Positions 11,251 through 24,529 are shown, counted from the stretch's first letter. The stretch: DNA of 64,000 bases from Mangifera indica (GCF_011075055.1 NC_058140.1:8862988-8926987), one strand, 5' to 3'. The notes: generated from the sequence alone by a model not told the origin. Numbers and translations: made by a program.

Positions 11251-13060
11251 GGGATTTTGTAATCTACAATTTGCAAGTAAAAAATTAATATTTTTTATTT
11301 AATTATATTTATTTTAATTAAGAATTTAATAATAAAATACTCTCACTATTTTCTTTAAGCCAATAGCTTTCACTATTGAACTCGAGAAGTTCTGGTGAAC
11401 TTTCTAATAGACCAAGATCCCATTATATTAATTCTCCCTTTCACTTTAATGAACAAGTTCTAATTAATCAAATAGGTAAATTTCAAATTAATCACTAGAA
11501 GCCCGTGATCTCAAGCCAAGGGTTAACCCAAAAAATCATGCAACCTTAAATGTGATTCTTAGTATACTACATGTCTTATTGCATCAACAAATCTATTCCT
11601 TACTCATGCCTCTAACATATTTTACCTTTACTTTGGCTAATAAGCAAAGTACATTACTTAGGTCAGACCCAACATAATCATTACTCAAATTTTTACCTAG
11701 TAGAAGTGTACCATTCGTTTTGGCAAACTAGGTTCCAACAAACAGGGGCTTAATTGGGGTGTCATACTAGAATAAGCCAATTAAACTTTAGACTTAATAT
11801 TTAAATTGAAAGTTTTATTAACTAGTCAATTCATATTTTAGCTGCATGTTAGGTGATATTTGCAAAATAAAATCTATACATATATTCTAAAACGTAAAAA
11901 TAAAATGTGTCAATACAGAATCATAACTAATGTCAAGTCTCTCAAGCCAATAGGAGTTTGACTAGTTAACCTAGGTGAGTCTTTATCTTTAGGTCTTCAT
12001 GCTTATCTTTTCATCTTCATTGTTCAATTATTATATGGTTTTGTTTCCTAGTAATAAATTTATAAGGAAAATAAAAACAACCTAATTTAAAAAAGAAAGG
12101 AGATAAAGACAGGGCATGCAAATCCTTTTTAAGAATTACAACTCAAAAATAAAATAATAAAAAAAAATCCACAAGGTTCATTAATAGTATACTAGGCACC
12201 ATGCATACAAACATCCATACATTTACATACCAATTAAAATTAAACTTTAAATATTATTATCCGAACTGTCAAATTACATTCTCATCCCTAAAATTTTGTA
12301 AAATTATATTTAACCCCAAAACTCAAGAAAATATTAATTTAGTCTCAATTTAATAAAACTTGACTAAACTAATATTTTCAACTTTGTTAGGTGTGTAAGT
12401 GAGGGTCCAATCATGATTCTGAAATTCACCAAAAATCTAAAATGATGCACGACTTGATGGCATGAGAAAAACACTAAACACGCCTGGGATTCCACCAAAA
12501 TGCACAGTTGGCACCTTGTGGTGGTCACGGTTGGACAAAAATAGTCTAGTAGTGCACCATCACATGGTGCCAAAGGTTAGTGTGCACTTGGCACCCGTAT
12601 GCATGGTTTAGTCCTAACCGTGCATAGTGGGTTTTTCTAGAACATATTTTTGGATTTTTTTTAGCAACAAAAATCCCAGAAAATCTCCTAATATTCAACA
12701 AGCTAATTGTTGGGGTGAGGAAATATGACATGTAAACTGTTCTCACATTAACAATAACCCTCAAATCATGCAAAAAACACAATTCGAAGGTGATTTCATG
12801 CAATAACACAAAACCTATGCCATTCAACCAAGATTAACTTGCATATGTTAATAAAACTCAAACAAAAATAAAGAATTATCACTCAATAATTTAACATAGT
12901 TTACATTATACATGATACTCAACAAATCATGCAATAACATGACTACAAATCATTTTTACCAATTTTATGCCCAGTTTTAATTAATCTAATTACATGCAAC
13001 CAACACATAAAATTAATCAAAACAATGCAAATATAATTTTCATAAAGATTATGCTAAACG
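11251..13060. other. Unassigned sequence inside the third copia
   Basis: This is longer than a normal copia leader. No protein domain or repeat partner was found. The phrases GGCACC and GCATGGTT recur around 12480-12620 as in the neighbouring LTRs, so part may be LTR-derived. An additional insertion is possible. Confidence 0.35.
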
Positions 13061-13078
13061 TTATCTTTGATACCACTC

Positions 13079-14727
13079 TAAGGTTTTCAAGGCATCGATA
13101 CCCGTTTTAAACATAATAATTATGAAACATACAAAATACTTATAGGGTGTTTTAGCATTATACTTGCATTAATGACACTTTCAACCTTCGCGTGGCTAGT
13201 TAAAGTACATTATCTAACCCTCACAAGGTGGTGCCTTGCTATCCACATGAAACACAAATAAGAAAAAGGAAATCCAAGTGAAGAGGTTGCTAGGGCTTTT
13301 GATTAGTTATACTATTCATGGTAGAAGGAGAGAGTACATAACTAGTGGGTAGGGTTTATGTGCATTTTGTATCTATTTATAATTTTATATGAAAAAACAT
13401 GTCTTCTAAATATATATGTATGTGTGTGTGTGCATGTGTGTGTGTGTAGGTATCCAAGCACGGTTGGAATTCCAAGTACGTATGGCACCTTCAAGACACA
13501 AATGCATGGTTGGCATGAAACATTGTCTAGTCAACATCACTAGGCCTTTGCATTGTTGGCATAGATGTGTGTGTCGGCTGGCATGGCCAAGGCTTACACA
13601 ATTGGCATTTGGTCAAGGCAAGATCAAACCAAGTCATCTCAACTTATTAGGCAAACCTAGTCTATTTATAATCTCTCTCTCAACCTTGATCACCAATATT
13701 GTCAACAAACAATTTGCTCCTCTAAGTTTGATTCAACTCTTTTATGCGTATGACCCACAAGCTCTCTATCAAGCTAATAGTGTTTAGATTTTAGATGAAT
13801 TTGAACATAGACCAAAATTGCCTCTAGCAAAACATCATGGCCACCTATATGACATAGTGTTAGTAGACAACTTTTAAACATTTACAACATCATAATTATA
13901 TGCAATTTAATCATTTTGTCAACCAATATCTCTCAAGACTAAAACATAAAAATGTGTCTATCTCAATGGTTTCTCGATATTAATTAATACACATTAATGA
14001 GTAACACATATTAGGCTACAACCTCATCCCTTTGTGGCCACTAATTCAAGCAGTCATTGATGTCATTTAGTATTCTCATGTAAGATATCTTCTCATGTGC
14101 TTAGAAGTTACGAATTCTTTATTGATCAACCATAACCTCCATGTATCTCGTGATGTGGTTGATTACTATCTTTATAGTTACCCCTATTACGACAACTTGT
14201 TAGATAGTGTCAAACCATATCGATCCTTACACGAGACAGTCTGACAATCTCAAGTCAAATGAACACATACACCCACGATGTTTAGATGATTTATTCTATA
14301 GACACTAGAACAACCATCTATATGGATACCCTCTGATCAGGTCAGTTCAATGAACAAATCTATAACATGTACCCATATGTTAGACCAAACTATCAACAAC
14401 AACTTCAACATGTGAGAATTTTCACCACTTTTGGTGGGGTCACTCAACACTATGATAACCTCATCATTATTGCATATGCCCATATTCATTGTAATGTCGC
14501 AATTACAAACGTTTCTAGAATAACCACTTAATGTGTACATAGGGTTCACACGATCAGTTGTCTAATCCTCTTGTCACTGTTCCACCATGCTAAGCGCATG
14601 TTTTCATTTAATCATATAAATAAACAACATATGAATTGAATAATAGTAAATCTTTTTATTATGATTAATATAAAATTACATCCATAATTGCCAAATTAAA
14701 TTGCATACCCTTGTCACAGTTCCACCA
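13079..14727 (-). repeat. 5' LTR of the third copia
   Basis: On the minus strand it begins TGGTGGAACTGTGACAAG and runs to AAAACCTTA before the primer site. A near-copy of its outer end (CTTGTCACTGTTCCACCATG) lies 140 bases inside at 14566-14589, so the true end could be 14587. It contains a (GT)n-type microsatellite at about 13418-13450. Confidence 0.7.
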
Positions 14728-14732
14728 TGTTT

Positions 14733-15240
14733 ACTTATGTGCGAAATGATTACCGACTTGATTTTGCACAGAGCACAGATGACATATTTGAAGCACGACT
14801 GGACATGAATTTACTAAGTGTCAGGTAAACCTTTGTCATGCATGGCTTACATTACTTTTGCATGGCTAGACAAGTGATGGCACGGTTGGACCTTGCTTTA
14901 GTACAGGGATGGAATGGCTGGACAAGATAAAACATGACTAGACATAAAGTGAAGCAGCATGACTGGCATCAAGTGAAGCATGGTTGGCATCCAACATTTT
15001 CTTTAATACTTAGAACTGGCTCTAAAAGGCTAAACGGGTGGCATATGACTGAAGCACGATTTAGTGTCTAACTTTATTTTTTTCATGAGCTAGGCATGCC
15101 ATAAGAGGATCAAGTCATTCTTATTTTCCCATTTGCAAATTTCACACTATGTCCATTTTGTAATGGTTTGACACATTCTCAGGGCATGTTAGCACTTCTA
15201 ATTTATGTTTTTATCATCAACAAAACACTAGGATCCAACA
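14733..15240 (-). repeat. 3' LTR of SIRE-like copia, second segment
   Basis: Aligns with 19550-20038 of the partner LTR (AGTGTC, CCTTTGTCATGCA, GACAAGTGAT, CATCAAGTGAAGCAT shared) and ends CCAACA at 15240 against CTAACA at 20038. Beyond it (15241 on) a purine-rich stretch on the minus strand is a plausible polypurine tract. Confidence 0.85.
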
Positions 15241-16099
15241 ATCTCACATTTTTTATTAATGATAAAAACTAAGTTCGAAAATATACAATTCAAAGTGGAA
15301 ATTTTCATTTTATATCAAATTTACTTCCCCTTACTTTTAAGCCTTTAGCACTTCCCCACAATTTAACATTTTTTTTCAAAAAATTTATTACCAAGTTGTT
15401 AAAGCAAGAAATTTAAATAGTTTAAAAATTTGGACAAAATTTGACAATGTCTTCCCTATATTTTTTCTTCTCCCCTCTTTTGTTAATAGTAAAAAATCTA
15501 TAACACTCTCAATATTCAATATATTATCCACGACTTCTTCTAACCAAGTTATCATCAACAATGATCAAGCATAATATATGACATCCAATATCAAATATAT
15601 CCATAACTAAGCAAATCAAGCATTGATTCCAAGTTAAGCAAGTTAACAAAACAAAGTTATCAAAGGTAAAAAATATATGCAAAATAAACAAAAATTGACT
15701 TGATATGCAAAATGAGAATGAAATGCATGATCATTGATATTTATCCATCTAATCCCAGAATTTCTATCCAAACTTTCATGCTCTTAGCGTAGTCATTATT
15801 GCTCTTGAATAATTTGATCTTGCTTCTGATGAAGTTCATCTATATGGAGTTGCATACCTTCAAACCTTTCACTCATGAAGTTCATTATATGAGTGAATTG
15901 ATCTTACACTGGGTTCACATATTCTTCTTTTTCTTCCATTCTTGGTCGCTTATCAGACGGAGAGCTTAGTCTAAGGATATCACTTGGTTGACTCTAAGGA
16001 ATGATAAGAGGAATATCTAATGAAGCTTCAGCTAACTTCTTGTATAGAAGCAAACTATTCTTCTTGATCATCAATTATCCTTTGACGCCTTAGATAATA
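15241..16099 (-). other. Interior of SIRE-like element between integrase and 3' LTR
   Basis: Where RT and RNase H should lie, the minus strand instead gives a broken glutamine- and methionine-rich, probably coiled-coil frame (about 15800-16060, e.g. FMSERFEGMQLHIDEL and HQKQDQIIQEQ). SIRE-lineage elements can carry an extra 3' reading frame, so this could be a remnant of it; I cannot confirm that. The 15241-15720 part is AT-rich and featureless. Confidence 0.45.
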
Positions 16100-17060
16100 T
16101 TCTTTGAATTTGTAACCACCTTGTCTGTCCTTTTCCAATTTCCATTTTGTTGAGGGGTCCTAGGTGCTAAAAAGTTATGTTTATTGTTATGCTCATTGCA
16201 AAATGATTCAAAATTCGAATTTTCAAATTCTTTTTCATAATCATTTCTAATGCTTGTAATTGTATAACTTACTTAGTCTTACAATTTCTTAACAAATGGA
16301 AAAAATGCATCACTTTTATGAGCAAGAAGAAAAACCCAAGTAAATATTGAAAATCATCAACTATCACAAAGTAATAATGTTATCCACCTAAACTTGGAGT
16401 TCTAGATGGTCCACATAAATCCATATGTAAAAGTTGAAGGGGTCTTGAGGTTAAAACACAATTTTTGTGTTTAAAACAAATTCTTGTTTGTTTGCCTTTC
16501 ATACATGTATCAGACACATGATCTTTTTGAAAAATTAATTTTGGGAAACCTTTTACTAAATTTCTTTCTGAAAGCTTTTGTAAAACATCAATGCTTGCAT
16601 GTATTAATCTACTATGTCATAGCCATATGCCTTCCTTTTTGGTTGGCATGAGATATAGGTTTCTAAATGCAATATCATGCAAATCTATAATGTATACATT
16701 TGTCTATGACTAATAAATAAAATTGTATTTGTGCTAGCATCAACAATCTCACAACATAAAGAATAAAAACTAATTTTGAAGCCCTTATCACATAATTGAC
16801 TTATACTAAATAAATTATGTTTAAAACTTCAACAAGCAACACATTATTTATGGAGAAAGAATAATTACCTATGGTGCCGATACCGATTACCCTTCCTTTG
16901 GAGTTATCCAAAAAAATTGACATTTCCTCTATTTTTAGCCTTCAATGAGAAGAATAGGCTGCTATCTCCCGTTATACGCCTTAAGCATCCATTATCCAAA
17001 CACCACTTGCTAGAAAACTAAAAAAAAAAAGATCGATAAAATACCTACAACAAAAATCAA
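16100..17060 (-). pseudogene. SIRE-like copia protease remnant and integrase (broken)
   Basis: Near 16985-17020 KWCLDNGCLRRITGD is a decayed protease-to-integrase junction. Near 16480-16640 RLIHASIDVLQKLSE, GKQTRICFKHKN and then LTSRPLQLLHMDL and GPSRTPSLGG match the integrase zinc domain and core entry. Near 16130-16250 EFENSNFESFCNEH and APRTPQQNG hold the last part of the core. Stops are frequent. No reverse transcriptase follows. Confidence 0.8.
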
Positions 17061-17392
17061 TTCATTTACTTTTTAATACCCAAACAGTTTTGGGTCCAAA
17101 AATTTTAGTTCTAAACATCCCTTTAAGAACCCAAACTTTTTTAATTTTAAAAGGTTTTCCATTCCTAATTGAAAAAATTTTCTAATGGTATGCCCAACAA
17201 AAAAACGATATTAGCATTTCAAGTGCAATGCATATGGTTTCTTTAAAGGTCTATATGTGTTTGTGAAGGCGTTACCTCTATTATATCCTAAGCCTTCTTT
17301 ATTTAAACACTTCTTTGAGATGCAAGCATCTCATCCAATATTTCAATTCCTATTTTGAATTTTTCAAATAATTCATTAAAGCTAGACACTTT

Positions 17393-18600
17393 TTATTTCA
17401 TCTCTTCATTTTCATTTTTATCAATTTCCAATTCTTTCATGCATATTTCTTTTTCATTTAAAGCAATGATATATTTCTTTACTATTGCATCATGATCGTG
17501 CAAAAGTGTATCATGTTCCCTTTTAATGCATACTAATTGTTTCTTTAATACTTTGCATTTAGTTTTGCATGTTTTCATATGCATCCAATAAAGAGTCAAA
17601 TACATCTGGTAGTTCATTTGATAAGTATGATTTAGAATCATTTACCTCATCTTCTGAATCGCTTTTGACCATGAAGCATATGTTGGTCTTTGCCTTCTCT
17701 AATTCAGTTTGATTACTTAAGTCGTCATGCCCACTCCAAGTGACAACAAGCACTTTCTTCTTAAACCACTTCTTTTTTTTGTCCTTTTTTTTCTTCCTCG
17801 AGGGACAATCTTGGTGAATGTGGCCTAGTTTCTTGCATTCATAGCAAATTATCTCATTATTGATCTTTTTGCCATCTTCCTTTATGCCTCTTTGTCTAAC
17901 AAACCATTTTATTTTGTTTCTTTTTGATCTTGATAGAAATTTGCTAAATCTTTTTGCTAAGAGGCTCACATCATCTTTATCCATAGAGAAACTCCCTTCC
18001 TCTTCCTTCTCATTGACGACTTTTAAGGCAATATCCTTCTTTGCCTTGACTTCTTTTTCCTTCGATTTCTTTTTCATCTCATAAGTGAGGAGACTTCCTA
18101 TGAGCTCATCGATAAGATCCTTAGATTCCTTAATAGTCGTTAATTCCATAGTTTAAGAATCCGATGATGATCTCAATATCTTTTTGACCAATTTGATTGT
18201 TTCAAATATCTTTCTAAGCCTTTTGAGGTCATTTACCAAGTTGGTGAAGCACTTATAAATGTTAGTGATATTATTTCTAGACTTCATTTTAAACAATTCA
18301 TATTCTCAAAAGAAAAGTTCGATTTCGGACTCCTTGACTTGGCTTGTTCCTTCATATATGGTTTGGTCCAAACTTTTTTAGTGGAATCACAAGTTGATAC
18401 CCTATTAAATTCAGTAACATCAATAGTATAAAACAAAATATTAATGGTTTTAGCATTTAAACTCATCATTTTCTCATCTTCATCATTAAAGTCCATTTCA
18501 TGTATTGGTTCATTGGTTATAAGATCTATTGGAACTAAGTTACCATGTTTAATAATTTTCCATAATTTAAAATCAGTAAACCAAACATGAAGCCTCATTC
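17393..18600 (-). pseudogene. SIRE-like copia gag (three fragments)
   Basis: Three open frames cover a copia gag. At 18284-18598 are HVWFTDFKLWKIIKHG, LNAKTINILFYTID and FNRVSTCDSTKKVW, the conserved gag core. At 17559-18149 a basic segment leads to the zinc knuckle CYECKKLGHIHQDC, then lysine runs, ATWS-like VTWSGHDD and an acidic tail. At 17393-17641 (another frame) a heptad-like charged stretch with CKVLKKQLVCIKREHD probably forms a coiled coil. Gag would package the RNA. Frameshifts separate the parts and about 130 bases between the first two contain stops. Confidence 0.8.
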
Positions 18601-18742
18601 TAATTTTCCATTAGGTATAATTGGTTCCATTATATAATGGGAGCCTAGTAATGAATTGGCCCTCTATAAAAATGAGTGTGGAAATATTAGCCATTTTGAA
18701 ATATTATTTCTAAAAATCATTAGATTTTAGTAGAACTAAAGT

Positions 18743-18759
18743 CCAAGTTCTGATACTAA
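18743..18759 (-). other. Primer-binding site of SIRE-like copia
   Basis: The minus strand reads TTAGTATCAGAACTTGG directly inside the 5' LTR, close to the initiator tRNA-Met complement TGGTATCAGAGC used by most copia elements. Confidence 0.7.
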
Positions 18760-18760
18760 T

Positions 18761-20038
18761 TAAAAACCCTTTTTGAATGGCTAAAATGAACATAGAGAAA
18801 AGGTGAATAGGTTTTTAAAAAAAAATTAATACGCACAAGATATTAACACAAATAAGCATAATGCACACAAAATTACTACAAACAACTAACAATGAATAAA
18901 TGCTTAAATGTAAAAGAGTAGTGTTTAGAAGAGCTCAGCTTAGAGTGGTTCAATGTTTTCTCTTGCAAGCCTTATACGTCCACTTTTCCAAGCAAATCGC
19001 CTTGGAGTTCCATTATCACTTGAAATAACTCTCTACAAGTAGTTTTACCAAGATTTTGCCCATAACAATAGTTAAATCGAGATTTCACCCAAGAAAGTTT
19101 GAAATGCAGATTTTTTAGTATTGAATGCCTCACAAAGACTAAAAATACAAGTTATGTACATGATGTCTCTCAAAAGTTTGAGTTTAAGTTTAGTGAGAGA
19201 ATGAAAAATAAAAGCAATGAAAAAGAATAGCTTAAGATTGTCACAAATGTTTTTCTAACCCCTTTTCACTTTAAACTTGGTCTATTTATAGAGTTGGGAT
19301 GCTTATAATTTGCATATATCTGTTGGAGTTAAGAAACTAGTCGTTTGTTTGCAAAAAACGACATTTTGCTCTTGAAAATGCTTGGGCATGGTCGATAGCT
19401 TCAAAAGACATGGTTGGCACCTAGGTTTTACGACAATGCTCAACCTCAGTTAGAGTTCTCAATAGATATTTTTAAATGCTCACACCAAAGAGGAACGAGT
19501 GACAAGTTCTTGGAATGAGCAATTTCCACTTCAGCTCATGTCGACTTATGCACGATATGAATGTCGACTTGATTTAGCATAAGGCATAGGTGGCATATTT
19601 AAAGCATAGTTAGACATTGATTTACTAAGTGTCGATTGAACCTTTGTCATGCACGACTTACATTGCTCTTGCATGGTTGGACAAGTGATAACACGATTGG
19701 ACCTTGCTTTTATACAAGGATGGAATGATTGGACAAGATGAAAGATGATTAATCATGAAGAAAAACAACATGACTAGCATCAAGTGAAGCATGATTGACA
19801 TCCAACATTTTCATTAAAACTCAACACAAATTCCATAAAGTTGAACTGGTGATACACAATTTAGTATCTTACTTTGTTTTCTTCATAAACCGATCTTGCA
19901 CAAAAGGATCATGTTGTTCTCGTTTCTTATATGTAAATTTCACATTTTGTCTATTTGTTAATGTTTTGACACATTTTTAGGACATGTCAGCACTTCTAAC
20001 TTATGTTTTTATCATTACCAAAACATTAGAGTCTAACA
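18761..20038 (-). repeat. 5' LTR of SIRE-like copia
   Basis: Uninterrupted partner of the split LTR. It starts on the minus strand with TGTTAGACTC. Its inner edge has TA in place of the canonical terminal CA, followed by the primer-binding site. It lacks about 45 bases present at 9757-9803 of the other LTR. Confidence 0.85.
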
Positions 20039-20043
20039 AATCC

Positions 20044-22292
20044 ATTGAGCAATGTTGTTTTGATATCCATCTACCAAATCTCATAATCATGGTATACAAC
20101 AATGGCTAGCATTATATGAATGGATTTAACTATAACTACGGGCAAAAAGGTTTCCTCATAATCTAACCCTTGTTTATGAGCATAACTATTGGCTATCGGT
20201 TGAGCTTTGTAAGTTTATACCTTTCCATCATTGTTAATCTTTCTCTTGAAAACACACTTACAGCCTATAGAAACTATTCATTTTGATGGATCAACAAGTG
20301 GCCAAACTTGATTAACATGCATTGATTTTATGTCAAAATTCATAGCTTTCAACCATTTACCTGAATTAGTATCCAATAACTTATTTATAACTTCTAGGAT
20401 CATTACCATGATTTACTTTTCCCACTAAAAATGATTCAAAATCTTACTCATGAAGAAATCTGTATTTATTTAGAAGTCTTAATATTCTTGAAGATCTTAG
20501 AATTGGATTTAATGTATCGTGTATCTATTAAGAGGACTCTCCTGGCTCGACCTGTTTGATATAAGGTTTTTCAAAATCTTCTTTGAGCTCTAATGTTTTT
20601 CATACACCACCTTCTTGTAAGAACTCATTTTCCAAGAAATTCATATTTCTATTGATCGATATTCTTTTATGAGCTAAGAAGTGGAAGTAATATCCTAAAT
20701 AATCTTTAGGATATCAGGATATCCTATAAATAAACCTTTTTTAAATTTGGCATCCAACTTATTAGTCTTAACTATTTTGACATAAGTTAGGCATCCCTAG
20801 ATTTTTAGATATTTAATATTGGGAGGCTTGTCATATCATATCTCATAGGGTGTTTCTAGATGGATTTGGATGGTGCTCTATTCAGAATATGCGTAGCAAA
20901 AAGTAGGGCATATCCCTATAATAAGATCGATAAGTCTATAATGCTTACTATGAACTGTACCATATCCCATAGAGTATGGTTCCTCTTTGTTAATACATCA
21001 TTCTTTTATGGCATATATAGATGAGTCAATTGGGATATGATTTCATTTTATTTCAAATAATCTCAAAATTTCATACTTAAATATTTGCCTTTATGATCTG
21101 ATCATAAGGCCTTAATGTTCTTTTTGGATTGTTTCTCTACTTCATTGTTGAATTCCCTAAACTTTTCAAAGGATTCAGATTTGTATCTCTTTAAATAAAC
21201 ATACCCATACCCTTAATAATCATTAATAAAGATAATTAAGTATTAGAAACCTCTTTTTGCCATTTTACAAAATGGTCCGCATACATTTGAATGTATCAAT
21301 TCTAGTAATTCTTTAAATCTTTCCTTTTTAATTCTTAAATGGTGATTTCGTCATTTTTTCTTAAAGACACGATTCAGAAGTTGCATAAGGTTCATAACCC
21401 AATGGGCTTAAAATCCTATTTGTTTCCAATCTCATTATCTTGTTGTCTTCTAAATAGTCTAATTGATGATATAAAATCAATTTTGGGTAAATTTTTTCTC
21501 AAGATTTTTTTTGTAATAGTATTCATAATATTCAGATCATTCAATTCTAAAACATATAAATCATTTGCATTTATTGTTTTGCCAACTAGAGAATTTCCAA
21601 AATGAATTAAACATTCATTTCCATTTAAACTATACACTATAACCACTTTTACATAGAACAAAAACAAAAATTATATTTCTAGTATCTTTTGCAAAATAAA
21701 GAACTCTGTACAATCTCAAAACATGTCAAGATGGAAGTGTCAAAGAACAAATCCCCATGGCTTCAACTGTAACCTTCGCTTCGTTTGCCATTTTCAACAT
21801 CTCTTCATTTGCTTAGACAACACAGAACTATTATATAGGTCTTGTAATGAAATACATATGTGAGATATATTTGTTGAGATATTAATTGTTAATTCAAATT
21901 CTATTACAAATGAAAGAAATATATCTACTTTCTTTTTCTTTGTGCTTTGAAGATAAAAGGTATAATTCCTCTTCTGATGTTTATCCTTCTTACAGTAGAA
22001 ACATTGCCTCTTGGCCTTAGCCTTCTCTATATCGGTTTTAACTTTCTTGAAATTTTTATTTTTTGGTCTAGCTTTTAAACCCTTCAAGGGGTTTCTTTTA
22101 CTTTTTTGTTTGTCCTACTAGAAGAAGTAATATTAATTTCCTCATGCCTTTTTCCATGTTTATTTATTCCTGAATCTCATTCAGAAGCTTTTGAAGTATA
22201 CATTCGATTTTGTTCAAATTATAGTTTGTTATCAACAATTAATAACTACTCATAAAGGATTAGGGAACAAATTCAGTTTGTAAGGCATGACA
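20044..22292 (-). pseudogene. Host copia: gag end, protease region, integrase and RT start
   Basis: Right to left: the zinc knuckle CFYCKKDKHQKRN near 21985-22025; the pre-integrase stretch GKTINANDLYVLELND near 21520-21600; integrase LIHSNVCGPFCKMAK (about 21260-21300), SFEKFREFNNEVEKQSKK, IKALRSDHKGKYLS, DMVQFIVSI and GYALLFATHILNRAPSKS; then RT start KWLKAMNFDIKSMHVNQVW, GCKCVFKRKINNDGKV and DIKTTLLNG up to the SIRE insertion. The wording is closest to the TNT1-94 type of copia. Stop codons are scattered throughout. Confidence 0.85.
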
Positions 22293-22297
22293 ACTCC

Positions 22298-24528
22298 TCT
22301 ACTACTTGCAAGTAATTTCTAAGGGCATTAGTGCCTTCGCAAAAATTTTATTTCTAATTCGAATCAAATTTAGACTAAAATTGGGTTAGAATAAAAAAGT
22401 TAATTTTGATGGTTGACCCATATAAGAGAAGTCCAATAATGAATTTTTTATGTATTTATTTCAAAAAAAAAAAAAGAAAGGAAATAAAATAAAATAAATT
22501 GCCCAAATTAGAGCTTTAGTTATGCTAAGAATTGGTTTCTTTTTAAGGTAATTCTCACCCAAAGTTTGGGATTTTTTATGCCACTTATATTGAAAAGAAA
22601 AGTAAAGATAATAAGATAACAAAAAAAGAAAGAAAGATTAGAGGAAAAAAAAGAACTAAAAGAAGAATTACAAACCAAGTCGTCATCACCCTCTTGTAAT
22701 CTTGGTTTCTTGGATGTCGGGAAACAAAAAGGAAACTTGGGGAGAACAACCACCACTAGTAATAGCCTAAAAGAGGATAAAAAAAAAGACAACAATGATA
22801 ATCTTTGGCTGAAATTTTCTAGTTAAGGAGGGATGCCTTTTTCTCCTTTAGATTTGTAATAATCTTGGTTTAATTTGTGCATGTTTAGAGTGGTTTTTTT
22901 TTTTTTTTTGTTTTATTCACTAGACTCTTAGTGTAGAATTTGTCAGGAAATAATCTTTGGAAATAGAATAATTATGTGTTAAACCTACGTGTGTGTTTAT
23001 GTGTTACATATAATGAATTCTTGCTTGCTTCCTTGGAGATCTTGGTGGCTGTGATGGTTGTTTAGTTAGTTATGTTTCTTGAATTTGGTCCAAAATATGG
23101 GTGTTTAGTTGCCATGAATGCATGAAGTTTGTTGGAGGAATTAGTGGTTTGAATGGGCTTTTTTTTTTTTGAACTAATTTTCATGGATACAAGTATTGTT
23201 TCTTCCATTTGAGCTGTCACATGAAATTGAGGCATAGGTTGATGATATTGCATGAACCTGGAAGATTATAGTATTAGTAATGTTTATTTACATTATGAAT
23301 ATTGAAACTTTAAATGAAAGATGATGGTCATGTCATAGAAACCATGAAAACTTTGTGTTGCATATGGTGAAGTGTTGGGAAAATTTACAAGTAAAAACTA
23401 TGAATTATATGAGTAGCGTGTGTCCGGCTCATGGCTGGAAAATTTCAAAAAGCTTGGGCCAAGTTTAGGCCATGAATTTTCACTTCTTGGGGTTATCATT
23501 ATGTACTCAGTAAGTACCCATGGGATGATTTTGATGTTTCAAATATGAGGCATTTATTTTCAAGTTTAGGGTGAGCAAACGTTTGGTATGGGACGAGCAT
23601 CCATTCGTGGAAACAATTAGCGATCGAGGCAAAAGACACCTAGCATCGTTTAAAGTAGATAAAATCACCTATTTACACTATGCTAAGAGAATGATATAGA
23701 TTTAAATTAGAATAGCCTTTAAAAGTACAAGAAAGAAAGAAAAGGGTTAGTTAACCAATTAAAGGTGTCTAACTATGTGGAAGACGACACCAGACCCTAT
23801 TTGAGTTAGATTCAAATCGAAAATAAAAAAGTCTAGAAAAGTAGTACATAGTCAAATAACCACTAGTTATGTGCATAAATAGCCAAATATGTGAAAGCAA
23901 TAGAGCTTTATGAGAGATAGATACTTATAAGATGAATCATGCACTCGACGTCAAAATGCAGTAACCACATAACTTAGTCTAGTTTAGTTGTGCATGGTAA
24001 AGAATTGTGGCCTTTCAGTTAGTTTATCATGTGGTCAGCGGGATGTATCACATAAATACTCATGGTAAGAGTCATCTAAGGATGGTTTTCAAATAGTAGT
24101 CCTATAGTTCAACATTTGTGGCAAAAGAAAGACTACAACTAAATTCCTTGTATGACTAGGGCATCACAGTCATTCAGCCCAATAGGTTGTATGGAATATG
24201 TATAAGCCACAATAGTTAATAGATTGTAAATTATCATTTGTTTTCACTAAGACATCAGATATGCCAAGATCAACTTAAGCCTTAGTGATCTTTGTGAAAG
24301 GGTTATGTTTAGGGCATGAAGGTGCCAAGTTGTGACAATATTGAGACTTACTAGTGGAGCATTAGTTTTAGTTTTATACTTTGTGCAAGGTGTCTAAAGG
24401 CTATCGATTTATTGAGTATTTTCACTCACATATTCCTTTGTATTTTTATAAATAAAGGTGAGTAGTGGGCATAGAAGGGAGCCAACAGTCCAACTAAAAA
24501 GTTGCATGAAAACGAGCAAAAAAATTAT
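22298..24528 (+). repeat. Tekay-like 5' LTR, 3'-truncated
   Basis: Aligns with 43646-45925 (ATGAATTTTTTATGTATTTA, TTTGGTCCAAAATATGGGTG, CATGAACCTGGAAGATT and GGAGCCAACA shared). After AGTTGCATGA near 24520 the partner continues into about 270 more LTR bases while this copy jumps to gag. The primer-binding site is lost with that deletion. Confidence 0.85.
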
Positions 24529-24529
24529 C

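Larger units (their letters stand above)
9804..14727 (-). mobile_element. Third copia element, nested in the SIRE-like 3' LTR
   Basis: It splits the SIRE LTR at 9803/14733, with flanks TGTTG (9799-9803) and TGTTT (14728-14732) as a probable 5-bp duplication. Left end 9804-10285 repeats 13079-13530, giving the inner ends of two LTRs. A primer site TGGTATCAAAG (minus strand, about 13064-13076) borders the right LTR. A copia gag remnant lies at 10450-11250. Pol, polypurine tract and the outer part of the 3' LTR are missing, so it is a deleted copy. Confidence 0.75.
9028..20038 (-). mobile_element. SIRE-like copia retrotransposon with nested insertion
   Basis: Two direct repeats of about 1.2-1.3 kb (18761-20038, and 9028-9803 plus 14733-15240) are its LTRs. 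The left one is interrupted by another copia. Flanks are AATCT (9023-9027) and AATCC (20039-20043), a 5-bp target duplication with one change. A tRNA-Met-type primer site sits next to the right LTR at about 18743-18759. The LTR ends in TGTT..., as expected for minus orientation. The interior holds gag, a protease remnant and integrase, but no RT or RNase H was found in the 0.85 kb between integrase and 3' LTR, so it is internally deleted. Confidence 0.85.

Noticed and set aside
13358..13787. Overlapping plus-strand frames of 61 and 123 codons
   Set aside because: They lie inside an LTR, start in a GT microsatellite and have no domain.
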